From Coptis chinensis (taxonomy: Eukaryota; Streptophyta; Magnoliopsida; Ranunculales; Ranunculaceae): a DNA stretch of 64,000 nt. Positions within the stretch are counted from its first letter, which is position 1, and each line of letters starts with the position of its first letter. The notes under the pieces were generated by a model that worked only from the letters and a program-made list of their open reading frames with translations, did not search any database and was not told the origin of the DNA. The stretch is from NCBI GenBank assembly GCA_015680905.1, contig CM027384.1:77719501-77783500 (forward strand). Direction: 5' to 3'. A program made the translations under genes and the position numbers. Below, one piece after another: positions 1 to 11,412 of the stretch.

Positions 1-94
1 GGGGAAGATCTAGTCAATCACTTGATCCGTACATTTTATCGTTTTAAAATTTTCGAGTGGTAAAAGAAATAGAAGCTTAAAGAAAAGGAGTCAC

Positions 95-1796
95 CTGAGC
101 ATATGCATACTTTTTAAAAAACCGAACAAGTGTCTCAACAAGATGAAAGAAAAAATCAACACGGCAGAGCAATCCCTCATTGTTGCCGATCTTGGACTGC
201 AAACCCCTGATCCGGAACATACAAAGCATATAGATCAAACAATATTATAATACAATAGAATAATCAAAGTCTTCACGGGGAATTCATTTGATTGTGAATT
301 CCAGGACTAGTCAACCAAAGATCAGGACCTATGTTTGTACTTTCCACCGCATTGTCCGGATAGCAGCTGTAAAGAGTGCTCCATAGCAGATGCTTCCAAA
401 AGATGTAGTCACAGCATGCCTTAGAGACTTCGCCAAGGGTTTAGGTGGCATGGATGCTGCTTGTCGACCACTGTGGATAAGAACAAGAAACACCATACCG
501 GATACAATTACATGTACTGTATTACATAAGACAGCACCTGTCCAAAATAAACTCACTGACAGCACCTGCATAAATAAATGAAAGCATATATTTTTATTTT
601 ATTGCCTGAGCAAAAATCTGATGCCCCCTGCCTGTATTCTCATGACAATAAACAGAATAAGAGCAAAACTTGCCAGCTCACCACAAGTAGTCACCAACTT
701 CCACCATCACCCAGGCTCATAGCAACAACACCAGCTGCTCCAAATGACCATATCACCATCCATAAAAGCATGACCAACATGAATACATAGGATACTCTCA
801 TGACTTCAGGAAGGCTCCAGACCAGCTTGACAGCTTCTTGTAACACGAGCATGGTAAATGGAAGTCTGTGAGAGGATGCATCAGTGGTTACTAACAAGCA
901 TTTTATAGCAGAGCTCATAATGCTTCCTTGGATAACAAAACACTCAAAGTACATTGATTTATAGACTATGCTTAACATGTGACCAAAAAAAGCATTGGTA
1001 AAACAAAGCCAATCTCCAACATAAATTGAACAGTACAAGTCAATGTGAACTTGCAATCTTACCTTTCTACGATGGATATAACATACAAAAGTACACAGAT
1101 GCTCCAATGGCAAATACAACATCCCAGAAAATCTCATGACCCCAAAAACACAAAATGCTGATAACAGCAAGATAAGTAGTCAAAACAAAATACTGAAAGT
1201 TTTATCATCTGTTTTGCTTTAGAACCAGGCAAAGACAACCATAGCCACCCAAGTAATGATCCAACACCACCAAGAACAGCGTAATACCTCCAATATGTTT
1301 CCGATAAATTTGCTTTAGTCTTAATCCATTTGTCTGTGAATTTATCAATAATTAGCCTACCTGCTCTCTGAAATCTATTAATCATTTAATCCCAAACACA
1401 CCAGGAAATACACCTAACAAAATCAAATGCACTACAAAAACACCCAACCAGAAAACATCTCTCCAGTGTCTGGAATGTTCAGATGCCATTCCAGGAGATG
1501 GTGTTCTACTACCGATGTCGCCGCTTCTTCGAATTCTCCCACCATCCTGTAAAAATTTACACAAGCCCACTTCACATTTATGTATAAATTGAACATTCCA
1601 AACACCCCTTTTCATATTTTTCAAAAATTTACAGTTTTAAATAAAATTAGATAAAAAACAACCAAAAGCCCGTCTCATATTTTACAAAATTTAGAAACTT
1701 TAACATGAAATTGAGAATTGGGCATGAGAATACCTGTTCTGTGGTGGGAACTGAAGTAAAATCTGTGTCGGAAGAAGGGGTAGGAGAGTCACTCAT
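95..1796 (-). pseudogene. Choline-transporter-like (CTL/SLC44, PNS1-type) gene, decayed, runs off the left edge
   Basis: Five minus-strand exons match the plant CTL family of multi-pass plasma-membrane proteins. Exon 1 (1734-1796) starts at the ATG 1796-1794, encodes 21 Ser/Thr-rich residues and ends at a clean GT donor. Exon 2 runs from 1546 to about 1066 and includes YWRYYAVLGGVGSLLGW. Exon 3 (682-865) encodes LPFTMLVLQEAVKLVW and WSFGAAGVVAMSLGDGG. Exon 4 (about 334-565) encodes TGAVLCNTVHVIVSGMVF and AVTTSFGSICYGALFTAAIR. A further exon (95 to about 217) encodes SKIGNNEGLLC and HLVETLVRFFKKYAYAQ and ends at a GT donor, so the C-terminal exons lie outside the window. Lesions: an 8-bp near-duplication around 1378-1392, a one-base shift near 1180, another near 1070, and a TGG to TGA nonsense change at 691-693. 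I infer a pseudogene. The family assignment comes from recalled conserved blocks. Confidence 0.8.
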
Positions 1797-1805
1797 TGTG
1801 TGTTT

Positions 1806-2772
1806 CATTCATCCACGACTTGGCATTTCCAACACTAAGTCTTTGTGCATGAACTCCCAACAGATGTGAATTTGAATCTCTGACACAACACCAGCCCCTC
1901 CATTTCCTGGATTCCCTAGCGCAGCACCGTCTGTGTTTGCTTTAACAATCCTTATGTCAGGAGGGATCCATGAAACTGTTCTAATTCTCTGTGCAGGTCT
2001 TGGTCTTCCCTTGAGCTTCAACTGTGAAAGAAGGTTCAGGTCATCCACATTGTTAAGCACTGTTCCAGAAGCCAACATTCCAGTTGCACTTATTCCTTTC
2101 AAGACTTTCTTTCTTATAAAAGATAGGTCCAACTTGTAGTCTTTGAAGAATATTTTATTTCTGGTCTTCCACACTTGCACCATGAGATATAATGATGCTG
2201 CATTCCATAGTTGTTTCCTAATTGGACTGAGAGACTTGCATGCCCTCATGACTGTATTGAGATCAATGATTGTTAGGTGAGCTTTGAACATGTCAAAAAG
2301 CCAATACCATAGTTGCACTGTAGTGTCACATTCTCATAGCAGGTGGTGAGCACTCTCTTCTGCATTCTCACACATTCTACATCTTGATACTAAGTGGATA
2401 CCCTTCTTTCTGATTCTATCATCAGTTGGGACTGCTCTTTGAAGTAGCTTCCATGTCAGACCTGCAATTCTAGGGTGAATATGTTTTACCCACACCCATC
2501 GATGCCAGTTAACCTTATTCTCCTTCTTCCTGATCACCTCAAAAGCGCTTATAACTGTAAGAGATCTATCCTGGGATGGTTTCCATATTCTTATGTCTTT
2601 CTCCTCACCTGAAGGAAGGTGCAGAGCATGTACATCTATGCCCGATCTTGTAAGAACTTCAGAAACACTTGCTGGAATGTTCCAATTATTGTTAACAATT
2701 ATGTCGGAGACCTTAGCCCTGAATTCCCTCCAATTAACTCCTTGTACCTTGTCCACTACAGATACTCCTAAA
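1806..2772 (-). mobile_element. LINE (non-LTR) retrotransposon remnant: zinc-binding RT C-terminus plus RNase H start
   Basis: One minus-strand reading frame, interrupted by a single TGA (near 2331-2333), encodes the C-terminal part of a plant LINE polyprotein. The zf-RVT region is at about 2330-2560 (IAGLTWKLLQRAVPTDDRI, then CRMCENAEESAHHLL, with the Cys-Cys-His pattern). The beginning of an RNase H-like domain is at about 1860-1960 (KANTDGAALGNPGNGGAG). Both ends are truncated and no poly(A) tail or target duplication was seen. It stops about 10 bp upstream of the start codon of the CTL pseudogene, in the same orientation, so it has replaced or invaded that gene's 5' flank. Confidence 0.8.
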
Positions 2773-2779
2773 TCCTAAT

Positions 2780-3443
2780 AAAAATCCTCAGATAATATAA
2801 CTCCATAATTGTGGAGAGTGAAATCACACATCGGAAAAATTACCTGCACCAAATAATCCAAGATCTACATCCCTGTGTAATTTCGAAGACTGCACCTTCA
2901 GAGGATTATTTTATTGAATCTTGCAACTTCGAAATTGGAGATTTGCTACATATATTTCGTAGAGAATATAATATTCACAAAGGGTAAACATTTCAACACC
3001 ATAAAGGGAGGATTTTAGCTGTTTAACATCGAAACAATTTATTCTCAATTATTTCTATGACGTAAGTCAAAGAGTCACAAACGCATGAAAGCCAAAGGGT
3101 CACAAACAGGAATCCAAGAAGGCATTGATAAATAGAGCTTCAATGAGCATTAACAGAAATTTAACGAGCCAAAGTTTTGATCTGGGCCAAAATCAGTAAA
3201 ATAACTTAATGAAAACTGATCAAAAGCATACAAGGCAGGTTAAGATGCAATGAATAAGTTGCATCACACAAATCTAGCGCAAAGTAAAACACTAGTTCAA
3301 AACAGCAGAATCGAAGAAGAGCACCTTGAACTTACACCAGAACTTGCAAAGTTGCACCAGAAACATAACAATTCTTCAAAGTCAACTACCAGCCAAAACA
3401 ATGTTCTTCATTTTTTCCAACATCCTCAGAACATCTTGGAAAC
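2780..3443. other. Gene-free spacer downstream of the first STIPL1-like gene
   Basis: I see no coding region, RNA gene or repeat here. The right part probably contains the 3' UTR of the adjoining minus-strand gene. Confidence 0.5.
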
Positions 3444-6020
3444 TCAGTGTTTCTTTGGTTTAGATTTATAATGCATCTCCTTCAATCGTTCAAGGGTCAC
3501 TACTGACCAACCATCCAGACTTTGAGCAAAGATTTTATTATTCAAAGTGTCGATGTATATGCTTATGTTACCAAAGCCATATATCTGTTGACCATTATGT
3601 GTTCTCCCAGGCTTAGGCTTGAAAAACAACTCATTCTCCTGTGCAAATGCTTCGATGACTTCTTTCAGACTCATAACTGGCATAGCAAACAATTCATCAA
3701 TGTTAACAGCACCGCTAGCGCTAGCTTGTTGTTGAGCATAGGCAGCTGCCTTTTGCTGTGCTTCAAACTGCCTTTTCTCTGTCACCCTCAGGTAGCTAAT
3801 ATTTTCCCTCGCCCCAGGTTGTACTACTTCCATACCGTCAACAGCCTGGTTCATCATCTCAAGCCCCACATCTAGATGATATCGGACGCGTTCATTAGCA
3901 AGCAGTTCCTGCGGTAATAGTCCTTTCCAACCCAAGTACCACTGCGTTACCTCCCCAAAATTAGGGTTTGCACACAGCCAATGATACAAAACTTGTTGCC
4001 ACTTGGGGAAAAAACTCACCTCCAACATCGTGACCATGTGGTGAATTGGAATAGCTGACACCCAGGACATTACCCAAGAAAACTGATCTAGCTTTTGATT
4101 TGAAGGGTTAACCTCGAAATTTTGCAGTTCACTTGCCAACTTTGGAACTATATATTGAACAATGAGACGTTCCCAACTGGCTGTATCAAACACAGTCTTC
4201 CATGGAGATAATATAGTATAAGCAGAGCCATCGCTAGGGTGCCAATTAAGAAGAGCCTTTCCCAGTTTAATCTGAATCGTTCTGTAGAATGTTTCCAACT
4301 TTTGACCTAACAATGGTAACCATGGATGGACCCATACATGAATTGCAATATTCTCCCTGAGTGGATCCCAGGTATCCACAGCTTGTGACAGCTTTAGCAA
4401 GACCACATTGTCCAAAATGTTCTGAAGCACTGAAGCAGGTAGAAGCTCCTCCCATAATTCCAAAAATTTGAGCATTGGTTCAGGGTCCCTGGGATTCCAT
4501 GAATTGGTTCCAGATATCCACACAGCAGGCAAAACAACCTCCATTGCCAATTGGGAAAAAGGTGATGAGACATCTTCAAAGGGACTATCATCCTCTAACA
4601 AGTTCTTCCACAATGCCATGAGTTTTAACCCATGTGAAGGATGCTGTAGAGGGTCCCAACTCTGAAATACTTTAATAAACAGAGGCAAACCAAGAGAACA
4701 TGCAACACAAGGCAAGTTGCAGAGCTTGAACTCATCCATGTACCTCCTCTGCAAGTCACCAAATGACTGAAGTAGTGAGTCTATTGTCAGCGTACCTAAC
4801 GTGTTCTCCTGCTCTATCCGTTCGAGCACTTGAGCTATGTCTTGCATATTATGCAACTGCTTCTTCTGCCTATCAGCATCCTTTTGAAGCTTCTCCCTTT
4901 CTTTCTGCAAACTCACCGCATTCTCTCTCTCATACCTTAAATCTCTATCCAACTTCTGGATATCAAGTTCTGCTAATTCTACAATCAACTTGATATTGTG
5001 TTGAAGCTCAGGCAAGTAAGCATCATTCTCCCTCAAATTCTCTTCCGCATTTAGGTTCTCTAAATTAGTCAAAACCCGAACCTGTGGTCCTCTCATATCA
5101 AGAACAGTCTGAACAAATTCAACACTATTCTCTTCCTTACTAGCCAGTAGCTCTTCAGCCGTAACATATTTTTCTTTCTTCTTCCTTCGGTTCTGCTTCG
5201 ACCACAGTTTCTCTTTCGGCTGACTCACATTAAGCAAAACTTTGGGCTTCTCCTCTTCCACAGGCTCTTGCAACACAGGCATAGTCTTCGCCTCTTTATA
5301 ATCCTTAAAACCCATTCCCATATTCTTCGGTCGTAACTTAACTTCAATCGGAGCTACAATACCTTGCTGATTCTTCCCCAATCCACCTCCTTTATACCCC
5401 ATCTTCTCCATCATTCTACTAGCAATCCCCTTTGTATGTTTCTCAAACTCCCCAACATTAGCATCAACATTATTTTCTCTCTTCCCCACCGCCACTTTCT
5501 TCCCCACCTTCGATTTCTCCCTTTCCCTATCTCTCTCTCGGCGCATCGCCCCTTCCTTTATCTTCCTCCCAAAAGCAGTAGGCAGAAAACTCTCCTCCTC
5601 CTCCTCACCATCCCCTTCCACCAAAACATCATTCCGAAACGATTTAGATCCAAACCCTAAACCCAATCCAGAATTTAAGCCCAGCCCATTAAAGGCATGA
5701 ACCTCAGCATCCCCATCCTCGTTTTGACTAGTTTGAATATTTCTATCAATTTCTTGATTAGGCATAACAGTACCAGTAGAAACAAAATTAACAGGTTTAG
5801 TAAGATCATACTTTTTCGAAGACATATCCTTTTTCCTTCTTTTTCTACTGCTGTTGTCGTCGTCGTCATCTGAAGAATCAGTGACGTCAGCGAAGACACC
5901 AAAGAGAACGTCGTCTTTAGTTTGGTGGCGTTTTTTGTCCTTGCGTTGTTTTTTGTAATAGTATTCACCACCTATCCATTGCCCTTCTTCGTAATCATTC
6001 TCCATTCCGAAATTCTCCAT
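3444..6020 (-). CDS. STIPL1: STIPL1/NTR1-like G-patch spliceosome disassembly factor (TFIP11/tuftelin-interacting protein family), copy 1
   Basis: An uninterrupted 858-residue ORF, close to the length I recall for Arabidopsis STIPL1 (about 850). The family acts in the nucleus with the Prp43-type helicase to release introns and dismantle spliceosomes. Visible features: the N-terminal tuftelin-interacting motif (residues about 9-25, YEEGQWIGGEYYY); an acidic and basic stretch (50-66, DDDDD then RKRRKKD) that could be a nuclear signal; Gly-Leu repeats (111-124); the G-patch (about 194-240, GIASRMMEKMGYKGGGLGKN); a coiled-coil-rich segment (about 355-410); a long GCFC-type domain (about 400-690) and a conserved C-terminus (IYGFGNISIYIDTLNNKIF). 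There is no intron. The start is fixed by the conserved N-terminus; a second Met at residue 6 also exists. It is paired with a paralogue at 22616-25060. Nested transposons begin 111 bp upstream. Confidence 0.93.
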   Translation of the reverse strand: MENFGMENDYEEGQWIGGEYYYKKQRKDKKRHQTKDDVLFGVFADVTDSSDDDDDNSSRKRRKKDMSSKKYDLTKPVNFVSTGTVMPNQEIDRNIQTSQNEDGDAEVHAFNGLGLNSGLGLGFGSKSFRNDVLVEGDGEEEEESFLPTAFGRKIKEGAMRRERDREREKSKVGKKVAVGKRENNVDANVGEFEKHTKGIASRMMEKMGYKGGGLGKNQQGIVAPIEVKLRPKNMGMGFKDYKEAKTMPVLQEPVEEEKPKVLLNVSQPKEKLWSKQNRRKKKEKYVTAEELLASKEENSVEFVQTVLDMRGPQVRVLTNLENLNAEENLRENDAYLPELQHNIKLIVELAELDIQKLDRDLRYERENAVSLQKEREKLQKDADRQKKQLHNMQDIAQVLERIEQENTLGTLTIDSLLQSFGDLQRRYMDEFKLCNLPCVACSLGLPLFIKVFQSWDPLQHPSHGLKLMALWKNLLEDDSPFEDVSSPFSQLAMEVVLPAVWISGTNSWNPRDPEPMLKFLELWEELLPASVLQNILDNVVLLKLSQAVDTWDPLRENIAIHVWVHPWLPLLGQKLETFYRTIQIKLGKALLNWHPSDGSAYTILSPWKTVFDTASWERLIVQYIVPKLASELQNFEVNPSNQKLDQFSWVMSWVSAIPIHHMVTMLEVSFFPKWQQVLYHWLCANPNFGEVTQWYLGWKGLLPQELLANERVRYHLDVGLEMMNQAVDGMEVVQPGARENISYLRVTEKRQFEAQQKAAAYAQQQASASGAVNIDELFAMPVMSLKEVIEAFAQENELFFKPKPGRTHNGQQIYGFGNISIYIDTLNNKIFAQSLDGWSVVTLERLKEMHYKSKPKKH

Positions 6021-6130
6021 TTTTTTACTTGCTCTCTTTCTCTCTCGTTCGTTTTCGGCTCAACTTCTTCGGATCACTTGGGCCTCATGGACTTTAAATA
6101 TTCTGGGCCTCAAAGTTGTCCGACATTTGA
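6021..6130 (-). promoter_or_regulatory. Residual proximal promoter / 5' UTR of STIPL1-like copy 1
   Basis: Only about 110 bp separates the start codon from the poly(A) tail of an inserted LINE. The stretch contains two TGGGCC site-II-type boxes (6079-6084 and 6104-6109, plus strand), which are common in housekeeping plant promoters, and a TATTTAAA-like TATA candidate on the minus strand (6093-6100). A CT-rich run (6029-6046) would fall in the 5' leader. Promoter activity is inferred from these motifs only. Confidence 0.45.
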
Positions 6131-6164
6131 TTTTTTTTTTTTTTTTTGGTAAACACACGAGATA

Positions 6165-6173
6165 TATATAGAC
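6165..6173. repeat. Left 9-bp target-site duplication of the MULE
   Basis: TATATAGAC directly outside the left terminal inverted repeat, identical to 14434-14442. Nine-base duplications are the hallmark of the Mutator superfamily. Confidence 0.92.
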
Positions 6174-6395
6174 GAGAATGAATTTGTGGACAGACATCAA
6201 ATTTCTGTCCACAGGACACCATCATCTAATTGGACCAAGTCTCCTATTTCACCAACTGGACTAAACAAACTTATCAAGTTAGTTTTATCGTTTTTCATTT
6301 TTTCTTCTCTTTTTTCTTTTGTTCTTATAACAAAACAAAAACTAAATAAAATAAAATAAAACTAGATAAGTAAAAATAAAGCACGACTCAAAAGA
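6174..6395 (+). repeat. Left terminal inverted repeat of the MULE
   Basis: About 220 bp matching the reverse complement of 14238-14433, with small indels in A/T runs. The best conserved parts are the outer 110 bp and an internal block, AAAATAAAGCACGA. Confidence 0.88.
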
Positions 6396-8311
6396 AGTAA
6401 ATAGTCTTCGTCTTTCATTTTCTCTATAGCTTACTAGCTGCTCCTCCAAAAGATGAGCAGATGAAGAACAAATGACCGCCTCTCTCTTTGGTAACAAGAA
6501 TATTTTTCAGCAAATCCTCGTATCCCTTATCTTTGTAATATTTTCCAGTTTCAAATTTGTTTTGAAGCATTGATTTACGGGGTTGAAATATTTAGATTTG
6601 TAGAGTTCTTCCACAGCCCCAAATTTGTTTGACAAAATGTCTCACTAGCCTTGTTTTTTTTCGTACTTATGTCTCACTGGTTCATTTTAAGAAAATTATT
6701 TCTTGTTTTTTCAATTTATATTTAATGTTCGTATTAGATGGATGAAAGAGAATTTGCTATTGAACATAATTCAGTTGGTTCAGAAGAAGTTGTCCACGAG
6801 GAGTTGATTCCAAAACTGGGAATGTTCTTTGACAGTGTGAAAGAGGCGTATGACTGCTATAATGAATATGCAAGATTGGTTGGGTTTAGCATTAAGATAA
6901 AAAGGACAAACAAACATCGTGGAGATCATACTAAAATAGTGCTTCAAACTCTTTGTTGTTCTTGTGAAAGCGCGTACACAAAGGTCAAGACTCCTACAAA
7001 AAAGAGAGAAGAGAGACGATTCGGTTGTATGGCCAAATTTCAGACTACGCTTAACAAAGAAGGAAAATATGTGTTGTCCAAGCTCATAGTGGAACACACT
7101 CATGGCCTTGTCCCGCCATCAAATTCCTATTTGCTTAGGTCTCATAGAGGTGTCAAAGATTCTCAAGCTGGAATTATGAAAAAAATGCTAGATTCTGGAC
7201 TCAAACCAGCAGATATCCATTATTACTTTTGTTCAGAAGCTGGAGGAGCTGAGAACTTGAACTTCATCAAATCTGATTGTAACAATTTACTGCAAAGGGT
7301 GCGTGAAGAGATACGAAAAAAGGGTGATGCAGTTTGTCTTCTTGATTTTTTCAAGCAAAAGAAACAAGAAAACAAACATTTCTTTTACTCTTTTTTGACT
7401 AACAAAGAATGTGAGCTTCGTTGTGTCTTCTTTTGTGATGCATTATCTAGGCGAGATTATGGGTTGTTTGGTGACATGATTTGCTTTGATACAACTTTTC
7501 GAACAAATAACTATAATTTGGTTTGTGCACCGATAGTTGGCATTAACAACCATGGGCAAACTGTAATATTTGGGTGTGGCTTCTTAGAAGGTGAAACAAG
7601 TGATGCTGTTATTTGGATGTTTAGAACGTTTTTAGAAGTTATGGGAGGAAAGCAACCAAAGACTATATTTACTAATCAGTCCCAGGCTATTGCAAAAGCC
7701 ATCAATGTAGTATTTCCAGAAGCACGTTATGCTTGTGGCATATCTTAAATAATGGAGCAAAGCATTTGGGGAAACTAATTGGTGAATTTCCATGTTTTCC
7801 ACAGCGATTTAAGGACTGCATATACAATCCAGAGACAAAGGAAGAATTTGAAGAGAGTTGGAAAATGTTGCTTAAGGATTATGGTTTGGAAAGGAATGAC
7901 TGGTTGATTGCATTGTATAAATTGCGCCACAAGTGGGCACAAGTGCATGCCCGTGATTTTTTTTGTGCGGGTATAACTACAACGCAAAGGAGTGAAAGCA
8001 TTAATAGGTTTTTGAAGAATTATTTTACAAGTAGTACCATTCTTCGAGAGTTTGTGGACCAATACAACAAAGCAATGGCCAGTCGACGTCAAAGAGGAAA
8101 GGAGGCTAATAATAAGACACAACAAACCATACCGAACTTGTGGTCCAAGTGGTTGGTAGAATCTGAAGCATCAAAGGTTTATACAAGAACTATGTTTCAT
8201 TTTTTTCAAGATGAGTACAAAAAAACTCTTGATCTTCATTTGACATTGGAGAAGGAAGAGGATACCATTCATACTTATGTAGTTACAGAAATGGGAAGGA
8301 AAAGGAGTTGT

Positions 8312-8316
8312 ACAGT
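8312..8316. repeat. Left 5-bp target duplication of the solo LTR
   Basis: ACAGT immediately before the TG of the LTR. The matching copy is at 11408-11412. Confidence 0.85.
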
Positions 8317-11300
8317 TGTAAAGACTCAAATTCTTGTTAAGGGTATTTTAGTAAATTACATAGCAAACCTAGGGACATTTATATAATTGGTCGGTCGGGG
8401 TTACATTTCAAACTTATGTAACTTAATGAAACTTAACTCAGACTCCTAAGCCACGTTAGATAAGCAAATCATATGAGAAAAATTTGACAAAATGTCGGTT
8501 AGCGGCTTTTCTGCGTCGAAGCTGGCACGAGTTAACAACTTATACGCATGAGTGGGTTATTGTTATAGCCTGCGGTGGGATAGAATGTAGGAAATTAATT
8601 AAGTTGGTTGGGCCGGAAAAATAATTAAGACGCTAAGTCGAATTAGTGGGTGGTTAGAAGTTAATTAGGACTTTAAGCCTAATTTGGGCATATTGGGCTT
8701 GGGCCTAATTAGCTAAACATGTGAAAAAAAAAAAAAAAAAAAAAAAAAAAACTATTGCACCCAAGTTCTTCTTCTTCTTCATTTTGCCCACTACTGAAAA
8801 CCTAGGAGAGAGAAAACCAATTCGCCCAATTTCAAGCGATTAAAACCTTCAGTTTTCGCACCCGTCTCTTGTAACACTAAAGTCAAGTGTGAAGTTTAGA
8901 AATTGTGGACGTGCCGGAGTGGCTATCGAGTTTTCTTCTCGCGACAACGCGAGATTCGAATTTCCCCGAATTTCCGTCATACCAAAGTGAAAGGTGAGTT
9001 AGTTTTATTCTCAATTAGATAGTTTAAACTCGATTTAGATGGAATTGGATATATTGATGAAAACTAATTGAATTGGGGGTTTTAAATTCGACAGTAGCTG
9101 TTAGAGGAGAGACAGCTTAGCGAAATTGGTGGAGCTGATAGCTAATGGGCTAATCTTACTGACTTGGTAAGAATCATATATACATTAACTCCATTTTTGA
9201 GAAGTCAGGATGGTTCTATACCTTGTTTAAGATTATGTTGATTATGGGTTGAATGAGAATGAACACACACCTATTTTATTACTAGATTTAATGTGAATGG
9301 AAGGGTGTGGAATTTGGTTGTAGTTGGAGTTGTGGGGAAAAAAAAACCTTAATAGTTAGTGGAAGTGATATGATTAGTGTGGGCATAAAGGCCTGCAGAG
9401 ACCTATCAGAGTAACAGTGCTAGAAATGGCCTGTAGCTCTGTTAACTGTAGTTAGAGGAAGAATTTCCTAAAACCAAATTCGTAGCGTCGAGATTCTTCT
9501 CGACTTACGTTAGATAAGAATTTTGCGATCGTTCGATAAATTCTAATAACCTACGTGTATATGCTGTTATAGGAGTTAAATAAGAGTGGATTCGGTTAAG
9601 TGGACTTGAGGAGAACGGAGTTTGCTAAGGTAGGAACCTACATACCAATATATACTCCGCTTATTTTCATACATGATTTGAGTTGTTTAAAATGATAAGA
9701 GATAGTTTGCGTATCAACCATGCATGTATATGTGATATTCATGTTTTACATTAGATTTCCTCGATATAAACTAAATATATGAATAGGTTTCGTGTGAAAT
9801 GGTTTTGCGAAATTGGGTAACGGGGTTTTATTTTCTTTGTTAAAAGAGCAAAATTGGTTTTGGGAAGGGTTCTCGTCTCTTGTCTCAGTAAAGAGACAGA
9901 GAGATGGATTTTTTTAATGCGGGTAAGGATTACCCGGTTGTTTGTAATTATGTGTGAGGTTTTGGATTGTTCCACGGATGGTTCGTTGTTATTTACGATG
10001 ATTCGCCGTTTGGGAATCATCGGTTGTCATTTACTATGACTAGCCCGTTTGGGAGTCATAAGATTGCATTACTCGATGGTTGGAAATCCAGGAACTCACA
10101 TATACAGAACCAACGGTTTTAAAAGAAAAACTAAATATGTAACTATAGTATTTGGAAATAATCGGTAATACAAGTATATATATTACTATGCTTATCACGA
10201 GGGGTTTGGAAAAAAATTGGTGAATTCCTATAAAGAAGGAACTGTTGTCGCATTTCCAGAGACGACAGTTCGCTCTAGGATTACAACTGTGGTGTACACC
10301 TTTCGAGGTGGTGGGCCACCTTTAAAGGGATGCATCACAAGATGTAGTCCGGGAATTCCCTTTTTACTTTTCTAGATAACCATGTTTGTACGTGTCATGC
10401 TATATGGTGCTTAGTTTGTGTGAGGTTATATGTTACCTCGATGAGGTTTAGACGCGAGGAGTGAGAGTTTAGTCCACTCCTAGATGTGTCGATCCCGATC
10501 CCGAAAGCGGTCGGTCGTCGAACGGTTGACCACCGTAAGTTAGGTGACAACCCGTATGGGGGTCGTGATCACAGGGCCCACCTGAGCCCTAAAAGCTTTG
10601 GGGATTTTGTGTGTAAGAACACAACAACATTTCAACTCCCTGCCGGTAAAATCGGAAAACAATGGTGCATGGTTCACACAGAAAAAAGTACTAAACCGAG
10701 ATATGCTGCGGATCGAGCCGAGTACCAGTCGTACCCTCACCATTCTAATAGGATGCAGCGGCCACAATAGTTGTATGATGATTGTGAAAACTATATTTTG
10801 AATATTAACGAAGCATGTCGAAATGATTCTACTAGTTAGTGATGTATTACATAGTCACGATATTTGGATATTATTATGGAAACCCTGCATGTTTTAAATG
10901 TTTTCTATAAGTAGACTATTTATTGGTTATGTGCGTTTCTACTGGGCATAGTTGTTTGCTTATCCTACATTAACATTTCAGCCAAGCCAATTATGGAAGA
11001 GGCTTTTCCTACCACTAGTGAGGAAGGTTATGGGGATTTGGGCAGATTTCCTTATGCTTGACGAGGGACAGGGTCAAGTTATTTTGTGGTATAGGGTGAA
11101 ATTAACTCCTTTTGGTTGTATAGAGAGAGCTTCGCTCATTTTGATGTAATACTTGATGTAATTGATTAGCTGTTACACTTAAACATTTGGTGGATGTATA
11201 TACTGTTGTGTATAAGGTTAGTTCTATATATATGGTTGTTGGAAGGATGAATTATGCGATGTCCAGGTATTATGACAGGTTTTTGGTATACGAAACGTCG

Positions 11301-11407
11301 ATTAAACAAAGGAAACTCTGCCGAAATTTTGTTAGAATTGGGATGGTGTCGGCCTCGAAGATTCACTCCTTGTCCTCGGGATGTGTGTTGGGTCTCGGGG
11401 CGTGACA
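8317..11407 (+). mobile_element. Solo LTR (about 3.1 kb), probably Ty3/gypsy of the Tekay/Del type, inserted in the MULE transposase gene
   Basis: It begins TGTAAAGACTC and ends GGTCTCGGGGCGTGACA, flanked on both sides by ACAGT. Excising it with one target copy restores an open frame from the FAR1 core into the SWIM finger, which fixes both borders to the base. No gag, pol or internal LTR pair is visible, so I call it a solo LTR. A non-coding large-retrotransposon derivative cannot be excluded. Inside are an A-tract (8725-8751), a CTT-rich leader-like stretch (8767-8781) and a perfect hairpin CTCGCGACAACGCGAG (8938-8953). The lineage is inferred from LTR length and the 3' end only. Orientation is taken as TG at left. 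Confidence 0.82.
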
Positions 11408-11412
11408 ACAGT
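11408..11412. repeat. Right 5-bp target duplication of the solo LTR
   Basis: ACAGT directly after the terminal CA of the LTR, identical to 8312-8316. Confidence 0.85.

Noticed and set aside
8905..8975. Possible tRNA gene (A-box and B-box-like motifs)
   Set aside because: The sequence does not fold into a cloverleaf: the spacing is wrong and there is no acceptor stem. Kept only as a low-interest hairpin.
10486..10770. 94-codon ORF in the solo LTR as a captured gene
   Set aside because: Basic, low-information sequence with no domain, located in a long LTR. More likely chance.
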